59,390 bases of DNA from Saccoglossus kowalevskii. Taxonomy: Eukaryota > Hemichordata > Enteropneusta > Harrimaniidae. The notes below the pieces were generated by a model that had not been told where the DNA came from, ran no database searches, and saw only the letters and a program-made list of their open reading frames with translations. Positions 1-12,800 of this stretch are shown here, piece by piece. The first letter of the stretch is position 1; each line of letters begins with the position of its first letter. The translations under genes and the position numbers were made by a program. The stretch spans positions 646,976-706,365 of the forward strand of contig NW_003140811.1 of assembly GCF_000003605.2 (NCBI RefSeq), given 5' to 3'.

Positions 1-209
1 CCAGTCGCAATTTTATTTTGCTTTTCAATAAAATTATTTGTTGAAATGTATGAACAGTGAATTTCTCATTCCAATGCAGCAAAAAAGATGCTTTCCTTAT
101 TAAATTACAGTGTATACTTTAGTACATAATCAAAACGTCGTCGCATGTGGTTGGATCAGGCCCTCAACCTGACAATAAAATTGAATTATCTCCAAATTTA
201 TTGGATATA

Positions 210-389
210 CTGTAAAATCTGTATTAGAAGCCGCGGCTTCTATTAAAATGGTACAATGCAACAGAAGGAATGCGGCTTCTATTAGAGCATCTACACATAC
301 GAGAAATGGTGAATTTTAGATTCTCAATTATTCAAAAAGAATGGGTGTGACTTCTATTAGGGATGCGGCTTCTAATACAGATTTTATGG
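210..389. mobile_element. TA-flanked MITE, family 1, copy A (about 180 bp)
   Basis: The ends are inverted: the left end begins CTGTAAAATCTGTATTAG and the right end reads CTAATACAGATTTTATGG. TA dinucleotides sit at 208-209 and 390-391, as expected of the Tc1/mariner superfamily. There is no coding capacity. A second copy lies at 15273-15457 in another intron. Confidence 0.75.
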
Positions 390-871
390 TAGTATTCAAA
401 TGACAATGATCACATCTGTGTTTTTAAAATGTGAACACATCCTACCAACATTTACAATGTTAATATATGAGAAGCATGTTATTCAAAGTGTTTTGAATGT
501 TTTTTTTCTGTATCTTCACTGAACATTACTGTATTTCATATTTGATACAAGCACTTATAAATGCATTTATTGATTAATTATCAGTGTAAATTTTATTAAA
601 ATCATATTTTTATTTTTGGGATTTTTAACTCAAATAAACTTGAAATAGAAATGCCAGGTTTCAATAAAATATGTGATATATTTGATGATGACGATGAAAG
701 TCAATAAAGCTTATTGAACCCTTACTGAACTACTGTGAGACTATATAACTTCTCTTAGTACTGCCAGGTGATGGGTTTCAAATCTATAGCAATAGTAATT
801 AGTTTTCTGATCTATAACCCCATGCAGTCCACTCAGGGTGTATCATTAAACATTTTCTATTTTGTGCACAG

Positions 872-3800
872 ACTCTAGAATGGCTTCCCAATACTCATAA
901 ATATGATATAGTACCTCATACTCCAAGTCAAGATGAAGACAGTAAAGAGGAAGACATCAAAAGGGATTCGCCGGATACTAGCCGCAGTTTCTACAGTAGA
1001 GGAGACTCTGCCAGAAAGACGCCGTTCGGTGACAATTTGCTGACGTCCAGGACATCTAGACCAGGGTCGGCTGCTACGTCTGGGTTTACCGGGCCAATGT
1101 CAGCATCAGTAAATTTACTCAGTATGCACACTGTACCAACTAGTGTCGCTAGCGGTGTACGTGCAGCTGCAGGTAAATTGTTACTTAATTACAATATTTG
1201 TACGTTGAAAATTCCATGACTGCATGACCACAAAATCACTATTGTAGAATATTAATTCATTTGAATTTAATTTTGTAAATGTAAGCAAGTTAAAAAGATG
1301 ATGATCCCAGCCCTTTCTGTTTGTGTGATCAAACTTTTCATTCTTTCCCTACAAGCATTCATGCTGTTCTGTTAACGTATCAGTCATTTTGTTATGAAAT
1401 TGTTTTTGGATTAATTGATGCAAGTTACCCCCATATTATATGTGCTACTTTCTACAATTTATTGTATAGTATATGTTATGACTTGTTTATTTTAACTGCA
1501 ACCTAAACTATATGTTATTAGGAGGTGGGCTGGCATCCAACGAAGCAACACAAGGTATACCAGAACATGTGGCAGATATGGAAGGCTTTAAACCGTTACT
1601 AGAATTCTTAATGACTTGCTATGGAATCACTATGGTATGTCAGTTTACTAAATTCTTATGGTTCAGTTACTATGGTGATACACATGGGTCAAAGGATAGA
1701 CATACAGGACTAAAAACCGTGCCTAATTTTTATGGTTGTAGTTACATGTTTCACAAAGAAGGGTTACAGAGAAGATCCGGTTTGGTGTGAGAAAGTTTGG
1801 ATAACAAATGTCTACAAATATTTATCTCATTGAAGCTAATTGTACTTGTGTTTTTTATGAAAAATTACACATAAAATTATGATATTTTGCAGAAAATGAC
1901 AAAATGCCAATAAAAACGAGTTATGTATATATTATTGCTCTCACCAGCCTGATCATGGCAGAATACAATGATGCCTTAGTGAGAGCTAAACGTCTGTCGG
2001 TCGTTAAAGATGATTTACACTCACATAAACCGCCGATTGGTCCATTGCTAATAAACCTAAATGTTACCACACATTCTGGTTGCTATTTGGTATTTAAAAA
2101 TTATTATTTTATTTTCAAAAAGTGATTACAACAATTGGGTCTTAGTAGCAATTTCATGATAAGAATGTATTATTAAATGTTTCTGAATCACTTTCAGGAA
2201 AATTTAATACCCAGAAATATACATTGTGTTGTTTTGTTTTCCTTAGAAGCTTGTACCTTTCAAATAGTGTAATCTGCTACATTTCCACTGAAATCTGTTA
2301 CCAACTGATATCTTGTTATGATATGGTTCGATTTGTTCATTTATGTTAATATTGAAACAGAATTTGGTCAGTAATCAAAAGTTATTGTACATATTTTATT
2401 ATTTTTGCCTTTTGTTAGGATATCAATCAAATTGTGACCTCAGCGGATGAGATGGAGCTTGTAGCAAATGTCAATAGAAAATTCAGAACATGTTTTGCCA
2501 AACAAGAACAGCAAAGAACCTTTCCTACCTATGATAAAATTGAAGTAAGTAACATGTAATTTAATTCTAATTCTTTGTACTTTTACTCATGGCGATTTCA
2601 ATCCCCCCTCACACACACTGACACACACAATGAACTGGTGCAGATTAAATCTGGAGTTTGTCAGTACTAAGCATTCAAATGTTCATTAATTGCTGGATGC
2701 ATGTATGTGTAGAAATGAAAATTTTATCTTGTGATAAATTCATCTATAACCTTTGATTACATGTGACTTATAAAAATGTTGTGTCATGAAAACTTGTTCA
2801 CCGTTTCTTGTTGAACACTAATATATTATTGTTATTCAGTTCATTAACACTTACACATGACTTTATTTATAATAAACATTTATTTCATGCAATAATAAAT
2901 AACAATTCATATAATAATTGATTAAGTTGTAATTCAAATTGGCTTAATTACTAATTAATTATGAATGCAATTGGTGTCGGGTTGACGGGCCGTGTATGGT
3001 TTACGTCGGAAAGTCTTACACCTTGTTCAAAATTGACTACATTAATAGTAGGTGGTTTCCATAAAAAAAGATCTCCAAGATACTGTCTTGTTTACCGGTA
3101 CTCTAAATTTGTGTCAAATTGGTGTTTATATACTGTAGAACATGTTTTCCAGTTAACAAAAAAAAACTCACTTACGGTAATGTGCAGTTAGTAAAAAAGA
3201 AAGTTCATATTTTGGTGAAATCGTCACTGGTACTGTGATCTTGGACTGTGATCACCGGGGAATTATTCATGGCAAGACAATGGTAAACATAATTTAATAA
3301 ATATGACCCTAATATGACAACAAGTTTTATTTATTTTTGTTATTCTCTCGCCATAAATGATGTCACACTGAGAATTATATGAATACAATTTTATACCTAT
3401 CTTAGAATATTATGAATTGAAGGGTTTTTAGGGTATCCTCAATTTTCACTACTAGTAATTCATGATTTGCTGAATTGAGCCAAATGCATTAGTCTATTTC
3501 AAAGTTTTTACAATATATTTGTGATATAATACCATACTGTCATCAAGTGAAAGTGTTACATGAACATCCATCGAACCTGGATTGTCATTAAACTGACAAA
3601 TAATTGTCAGTTATATAATGTAATCATCATTTGTCTAGCTATGCCACTTGATATTACCGATACACAGAAACATGAAGTCTCTGATTCTCATTTGCATATG
3701 ATGTGTAACAATTATGTGTGATGTTAAATCGTCAAAACCAGCATGATTTCATACCTGCACAGTGATTACTAGCACAGTTAATCCATATTATCTTAACATT

Positions 3801-6800
3801 TATTTCTGTCACTACTAACCAGATTTTGGTAAGTGCATATTGCATGTGTGCCTGATATGTGCATGTCTTGTTGTTAAATGTAACATTTCATTTATTTGTA
3901 TGTTTATTTTACTCTCTTTGCTTTACTATATTGGGATATCTTCCACTAATGGCCCCCTACTGCCCCACATCATGCACCCATACTACATACATGTATATTA
4001 TCATGTACTACCCAACAAGCCAAATATACTGTAGAATACTTTATTTTCGCTTGGATGGAATTTATTTTCGCTATTTTCGCTGAAATGCTTCAGTGTAAAT
4101 AAAATCCAGTGAATATACTTTTTTTCCTATATTTCACATTCAACTTGTCAAAAATCAGTGAAAATAAATTCCAAACAAAACACCCAAAAAGCCTTTTCAG
4201 CGAAAATTAATTCCAGCTAAAATAAAGTATTCTACAGTATATTATACTATCACGTTGTCTGCACTGATTTCTCTGTTAGTAGCACATTATCAATGCTACC
4301 ATAGGTGTTACTGGTGCAATACAACAGTCAAGTTGTTGGTTTATATGAGGAGATGTACTAATTTAATCTGGGAAACTTTGATAATTTGGATTGATGGCTT
4401 TACTAGATTTACACTGGACGCAAACAAGATTTGTATGTGTACCTTGCAACTTTCCTGAGATAGTCATTATCAATAGCTCAATAACCCCATAAACTTTCCT
4501 AAGACGGTTGAAGTGGCTGCTAATTAGATTTGTAACTTCCTTTGTATAGTTACAACAATGTTGAACCATGAAAACAGACAACTTGGCCATAGTACGTATC
4601 TACTAGTAGACAAAAATTACTTATATCAAGTGACATCAGGGAAAGTGTGATTGTCACAAAATGTAGTGAATAAATCATTTGATAACGCTAATAAAAAAGT
4701 CCCTTGCTATAGTACAATGTTCATAGGGACTTTTCTAGGGAGTTTGCTAACTCACCATACAAATCTTCTTTACACCTGCTAAAGTAGTCAAAAGTACTCA
4801 CTTGAATCATATGTATGTATTATTCAATTTTATATCGACAACATCCCGCAACCTAGGTCTTGCCTATGCATTTGATTGTATAACACACCTGCAACATTAT
4901 TATTTGATTTACTTTATTAATCCAATTAATCATTTTGATATTATTTGATTACTTTATTAATCTAATCATTTCAAAATCATTCCATACACTGTACATGCAT
5001 CTTACAAATAAAACTGGGTCAATAATCTAAATTTACTTACTGTAAAATACTTTATTTTTATAGCTGGAATAACATTTTTGGTGAAAAGACTTTTTGGGTG
5101 TTTTGTATGAAAGTAAAATATAGGGAAAAATTGTATATCTGCTGGATTTTATTTTCACTGAATCATCTCTACAGCAAAAATAAGGCCCAAGTGAATAATA
5201 AAGTATTTTACAGTAACCCATTGTCCTTGATAAACACTTGTACACCTTCATAACAGTAACTTCTTTTTTCTGGTTCTTTTTCAGTAAAGTTTTGTTTCTT
5301 GGTAATTTTTGTATTAAAATTAAATTTTTTGCTTCGTTTGTTTCTATGCACGTTTCATTAAAAAAACTTGCTTGTTGATTTGTGTTGTATGAAAAGCTAT
5401 TTGCATGGCACAATATGTTTGGTATATTTATCATCATTCGTATACAATTAAACATCAATTATTCAAATCCTTTTAGTCCCATCTAATTTGTCATCACTTA
5501 TTGAAAAGATTATCAATCAACACCAGGTGTTTAGATAAATACAGATATTCAAGTATATTGGGTTTTAACTGCTTCACTGTTAGATTCAACTTTTTCAAAG
5601 AAATGTGTGCAATTTTTTCCATATTTTTTTTTTATTTGGATTAAAAACTATAGATTATTGGAAATTATGTTCATTTGATTCAAAATAAGTATAACAAGTT
5701 ATAGTAAAATGAAAAATTTATGGAACAGAGGATGAACCATATTATGTTGGCAATAGAATAATTGAATATCTTAGTATCATTATAATTTTAGAATTCATAA
5801 AAGTAACTTTCTTAACCACCTTGAGACATACCTGGAAATAATTTATAATTTATCAGTATTCACATAATTGGTTTGAAAAATTATATTGATAAAAAAAATT
5901 TGTAACGTTGTATCTCAAAAAAGATGGTAATTATTACCATCCCTATGTGATAGATAAGCATGGTATCTTTAAAAAAAACAAGTCTTAGATTTAATACACT
6001 TGTGTAATTCGATTTAGTTCAAACTCATTTGCACCTTGCCTAAAGTCCCCAGTTAGTTGTATTAACCAAGTATCATATAAAAATCCTACTTAATCATGTT
6101 TTTACTTTATCACCAAGTATAGTAGCGATGGTGACACATGTATTCCTCTGATGATGAATATTATCTGTTTATTTTAGATGGGTCTTGAGACATGGGGTGC
6201 AGATGGACCTAATAAATCACTAAAGAAGGAATCTAATTGGCTGCCATTTATCAAAATCAAGTAAGTCTACACGTCTCTGACTCTCTTTATGTAATTCAGT
6301 TTAAAAAAACGAGGTTATTACGTGGATACTGCAAAGTATGCACGTGACAGCTACAGCACGGTTTTAGTAACCATGGCTACAGTGAGAGTAGTACCTACCA
6401 TGCATTATGAGATACAATCATAAACTGTTCATAAAAAAACAAAAGCAATTAGGAAATGAAAATTTGCCATTGAGGGAGCTATCACTTGGAAACCAGTTCT
6501 TGTGTTGAATTCATCCCGAATATTATTAGTGTGTTAAATATACATCTTCCCATTCAAGATAATAACATTCTTGAAACTATCTTACTATGAACTTTATCTG
6601 CCATCTTGGATATACTGCATATAATACTAGTAGTTCTATATCAGGTACAGATGGTTTTAACATGAAATAATTTTTTAAACCACCTTCCATATAATAATCT
6701 ACAAAAGTTGACCTACCATGTGTTATGAGATATAATCATAAACAGTTCATAAAAAAACAAAAGCAATTAGGAAATGTAAATTTGCCATTGAGGGAGCTAT

Positions 6801-9800
6801 CACTTGCAAACCAGTTCTCGTGTTGAATTCATCCCAAATATTATTAGTATGTTAAATAAACTAACTGCCAAAAGGAAAAGACAAATCATTTTATTCTGTT
6901 CATGTGTTTTGTCTGCTGATATACAACATTGTATTTTTCCTCTATCATGTTAGTTATATTTTATATTCTGTGATCATTTTAGACCAGAACGTGACCCGTA
7001 CCAAGAGAAGATGTTGACCAGACTTAGAAAGAAAAATAACATTGACCAGCTGTTGAAAGCTCAGTCCAGATTTCTAACTGTAAATGACCCTGTAGTAAGT
7101 ACATGTATAGATAACATACAATTGATGTATACATGGCTGGATTATTATGACAGCTATAATTGGTAGACAGAATGAACAAAAGCAGTTGGAGTTTGTAAAG
7201 TTTTTTAGAAATTTACTTTGTTTTTAGGCAGTGCCAAGTATTAGTATCGGCTTAAGAATAGTTTTGCTATTGACACTGTGCAATTCAGTGTCTATATGAT
7301 GGTGGCAGTATTCAGCTTTCTCTTCTTTGGTTCTGATTTACCTCATTGTTCTGCCACAGAATTTTGCTACATTACTCCGGTACTGTATTCAAATAAATAA
7401 TTTTCCCGTTCACAGTGAGATCCCTCTTTATCTGTGAAATCTAACATAAAAACAGAACAAACAAAGGTCATAGCGTCGTAGTGACGTAAACACTTCATAT
7501 GGAAGACGAGAAACTATTTTTTGGTCATTTCTGAACTTAATAATGTACTATACATATTTGATGGTGGTAAATTTTGCTGAGTATCAATGCCATATTCCCC
7601 TCTGAGCATTTTGACAATGAACTATAGACACAAATTATATAACAAAATTCATCATTTAATTTTACACCGAATGTTTGGTCCACACATTTCACGCATTGTG
7701 CAAGATCTTGCAGTGTCTGGTTATTCATTACATTTCACAATTCTTTTTATATTAGAAAGTACAAGAGGCGTTAAAGGACCACGCCGTGGCGGTTCGCGAC
7801 CCACCAACAGCACAGCCAATATCAGTGACATCACATAGAACAGTTGATTCGTTAAATACTACCGCTATATGGAGAAAGATTTATTTAAATAGTGAATTGT
7901 ATGATGGGTGAGTCTGACAGAATTGTTTAATGGATTATATATACCTCTTGAAATATACCAGTTGATCAGAATCACAGAGTTATTTTGTACATCACTCAAA
8001 ATCTGTCATGTTTAATGTATTTCCTGCCTGTGAAAGAAAATCATGCAGTACTCTTATGTCCCAAATAAACATACCTCCCGAACAAATCCTCAAAATCTAA
8101 TAAACATACCTCCTGTAATAAACATACAACTGTACCCCCCAGAAAACATCTTCACATCAAAGATTGTATTTTGTTTTGCCTTCTGAATTTTTTTTTCACT
8201 CGATTTAAAACTAAAACTAAACGTACTGTCCTAAATAAGAACGTACGGAGTGGAATTTTCAGGAACAAAATAAACGTACAGGTATGTTTATTTGGGACAT
8301 GAGAGTAGCTTTTTATCCATGTATTGATTTCACAATTATGCAAATTTTACCTCCATCCCAAGCAGGTTAGAAATGCAAAATTACACAAAATTATTCTTGT
8401 GAATATATTTCATGTTTACTTTATTATAATCTTGCATTCTGACTCGGATTCTCTCTTACAGATCATCCAAGGCTGATGACCTAGCCGTGGTAGATTTTGA
8501 CGAAAAAGACACTGACAATGTCAGCTTCAACGGACGTTCATCACGTGCCGGTAGCGCCCGCAGTAGAAAGCGTAAAGACAGTGACGAATATGATTATTTT
8601 AACGCAATGCAAATGTTAGGATTGGATGAGGATGACGACGGCAATCAAGATCCTACAATGGTACAAGGAGGCTATTTGTCATTACTCAGTTTAAGACATC
8701 TAAGAATTAAGGATTTACAAAGAACTGTAAGTATTTTATGTCTTCAACAAACACTACATTGTCATTACAAAAGAAAGTGTGTTAATTTATAGATGATGTA
8801 ACAATCAAAGAAACGTTTTCATAGCATAGAGAACAATTTGTTCTGAGTCACAATTATTACTACATGTATAACAAATACTCATTATTTATAAAATTTATCT
8901 CACTTTTAAATTCTCATAACCTTTTGTTTTTCTATTTTTATCAAATTCTATGGTTTCAAATTATAAGACAATATTATTTCCAATGTTGACTAAAGATGGC
9001 TTGATCATTCTTTTATTTTTGTGAACTTTTTGTTGTACCTGTTGACCAGTTCAACTCTAAAAAGAGTTGATCCCTACCCTGGGTGAGTGTGCCACAGACC
9101 CAATGAAAAGGCCAACTCCACTTGCCTGTCAGGTAGTCCCAAACATGAATATAGCTTCTGTGGCAAAAATGCACTGTGTGTCAGCAATTTGCAAATGAAG
9201 AAAAAAAAATAAAAGAAAACTTTTTTTGTATATAAGGCCAACAGCTTAGAATATAAATACAAATGAATATGAATATTTAAACTGTATCACAATCGCTGAT
9301 ATGTTTCTGTATTTGCTCTATTAGAAGAGTGTGTTAACTGAAAATTATTGTACAATAAATGCCCCACTTTTATTTTATAAGCACATGCCCTAATGATAGC
9401 GCAAGTATGTAAAGACTAAGAGAGTGATGTATTTACACAGATTACTTCACACATTCTAAGTATTTGGTGTTTTTTAAAAAAAGCTATAAAGCTTGTCTTT
9501 TGTCTGCAATGATGTACATGTACGTTGTATTATACTCAGTATGTTGAATGGACAAACACTTCATTTCCATTTTATGTTGATTTCCAGTGTCTGAGTGTTT
9601 TGAATTACTTTCGATCTCTTGAGCGAACTTTGACTATCAACGATGGGGGATTGTCATTAGAAAGTAATCAACAGAAACGAAGGTAATGTGCTTAATAAAC
9701 TCTGTGATAATAATGTCATCAGCACTTGCTGCATTTGTAATATGCAATTTAAAAAAGTCCAAAGAAATAACAAAAACACATCAACAAAATTGAAAATTCA

Positions 9801-12800
9801 TTCTATGCCTCTTTACTAGTTATAATGCCATCAGTCGGTTTTCGCGCAAGAATGGGGGATTGATTTCTAGCTTGTGCAATTTCCTCGCTGGTTGCCAGTG
9901 TTCTGATGAGCTATCAAATGTTTATGCAGTGAAATCAAGCAAACCCGAATGCACAAGTTTCTTAGGTCATGACAGAACTAGAAACTTGTCAGTGTTGTAC
10001 ATGTAGGGGTAATCTTGTTACATTGTTCAGGAGAGTCTCAACAACTAGCCCAAAATTTTATTTTTTTGATAGTTTTGTTTCCACCGATTTTAGTTACCAG
10101 GCAGTGAAAATGCCTAGATTTTCGTTTCCAAGAATTCACATTCGATTGGTGTATTTTAATAGGTTGTAAATGTCTTGTGATACTATTGTATTACGCAAAG
10201 TAATCTGATATACAATGTTTGGTGTAATTGCAGTTCTCAGAACCATCGTGTTGGTGTCTATGAAGGAAGCCAAGATGGCGGTGGTGGGCTCGGCTCACAT
10301 CATTATTTACATTACACACCAGCTGACTTCAGGTGAGAGGATCATTGATAAGTACATAAACATAAACACAGTGTTTCCCATCTGTGTTTTCTTGATTTTT
10401 ACTGTACCCGAATTTGTTGGCTGTCAGTTAACTAATATTACAAGCAGTCTATAAAATAATCATGTTGTCATATAAGTGATTTTTTGTCTACTACTTTAAT
10501 GTATAAATTTGTATAGACTGGATACAGCTTTTGCGGTCCAAGGTCTTGTAGCGCGTAAGTGGTACGACCGAAGGCAAGAAAAGCCGTATCCAGTCCCTAA
10601 AGGTTTTATCATATCACCTTACAGATGTACCGTGGGTGGGGGGTGGGGTTGGTGTTGGGTGGGTCGGGTAATTACAATTTAACCACGGCGTGACCTCAAA
10701 CGCATATTGTCAATTAGAATGATGCATTTTTTTTTTTATTGATAAAAACAAGGAGTGATTTGGGAAATTATTTCCGTGATGTGTGGGCACACTTCCCATA
10801 GTGCTACAAGGTCGGACAATACTAAGTATATGATAAGAAATAATATGATATTTTCAGCAAAGTTCTTAAATGGTGAAGAACTATTGTTGCATGGATTCCA
10901 AATCACAAAGACCAGCAACTAACAAATTGTTGACACAAGAATTTGATTTGATTTGAGCTGAATTATAAAATTCTGTGTCTTTAAATAATTTTTAATAACA
11001 ATTCATAAAATAAGCCTGCACAATGTTTGCATTATTAAGCATTGAAATTATGTTCATTTGTTCCAAAATTAACAATGAAATTTTAGAAAAATATGTAAAA
11101 ATGTAAACACATTGATTGGTAAAATTATAGTTTTTATAGTGAGTGCGCCCTCAACTGATTTTGATTTGTCATGTGATCAACTGAATCTCAGCAAAATAAA
11201 CTAAACATACTTATTTTTCTGATCTCACAATCTGTGAATGTTTAAACTATAGAGTGAATGAAGCTGAGTTTATGGAGTTTTCGGAAATAGATAATCACGA
11301 TGACTTCTACACGGTGGAAGAAGGCAGAGTTCATGTCCAAGATCAGAAAGGATACTATGTCATTTATGATTCCGCACTGCAAGATATAAAGTAAGTTTCT
11401 CACAAAACTGTGTTTATTTTGTTCACCATTGTTCAAGAGCACAAGTCAGGAGGAAATAACATATGTGTGTCTGTCCATTTGTCTGACTGTTTGTGTAATT
11501 TTCAACTTGTTTCTGTTTGACAGTTATGCAGCCACTATAGTTATGAATCATGTATGTAATATTGCAACAATCAATAACATTAATATAAAAAGTTATTTCA
11601 TGTACATGTATTTCATGTATCAAGGGTAAGGCTACGTAACTTAAAGTTGCTAAGATCTGCACCACTGTACCAATACTACCATGCATTTCTATGGGCTCTG
11701 CTGTGAAATTCTAAGGAGTCAATAAAAACAGCACCAGCATAAACTCAAATTTAAAGTAATCCTGAGGATGTATAGATAATCTTGTTACTTTGTTCAGGGC
11801 AGTCTTAACAACCATCCCAAAGTACAGTTTTCTGTAAGTTTTTTATCGTGATGGTAGCCAGCCGGGGATGTTGGATGTCTGCCCGCAAGAATAATGGTTT
11901 CTGTTTGGTATTAATCCTGTGTGCAAAATAACAATTTTAAAATTAATTGTCCTGATATGATGTCCATTCTTGTAGGGACTTGGAGCGAGATTTACTTCTG
12001 ATAGCGACACACTTCATAGAGAAAGATAAAGACCATCGTGATGTGGAGAACCTTTCAGGCACAAGGAGAATGGATTCAGCAAGAAAACGACAGGTATGTA
12101 AACACTCAATAGGACAAGCATTTCTGTCGAAACTCTGTAGGAATTATCACATTTTATGACAGCTTATACAAAATAAAGTATGATGCATAATTAATAAATA
12201 ATCTTTTCGTTGTCTTTTAACACGTACCATGAAATTTATTCATTCTGGTTTTTAAAAAATTTATAAAAAAAAAAATAACGATATTTTCTGTGGTTGATTA
12301 CTGTATACTGCTTAATTTTCACTTCGAGGAATTTTCACGATTTAATTTCGTGTAAAACAAACAATGAATTGAAAACACATGGATAGTGACAAAAATGAAA
12401 ATATGAATCAATGTACATTTTTAGAGTCAGCCAGCAGGTGAGGTTCGTATGCCAGCCTATGGTCACCAACAGGTGGATAGATTTGCTGTGTTACTGGATT
12501 TGTGGACAAATGAAGCAGCATTCCTGGAAAACAAACGGCAGGTAAATCAAAATTCAGTGTTATTACTAGTAATTGAAATATTTATTACAGATGACAATAT
12601 TTTTAATATGTCCTGTTGAAATGATAAATGTGTACCACTTAACAGTGAGAGGCTGTGCAATTGTAAAAAAAAATGAAAACTGAAGAAACTCACTTATCAC
12701 CACTATTAGGGCTGCTCTGAGTAAACTTTTAATGGACTGATATTTAACAAAAATTATTGCACTTTTTTGGTATTAAATAGTTCTTTGATGTGGCAGTTTT

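Noticed and set aside
5033-5458. 141-codon minus-strand frame
   Set aside because: It runs through a MITE (5040-5213) and AT-rich intron, and its composition (Lys, Tyr, Ser, Asn) is that of random AT-rich DNA.
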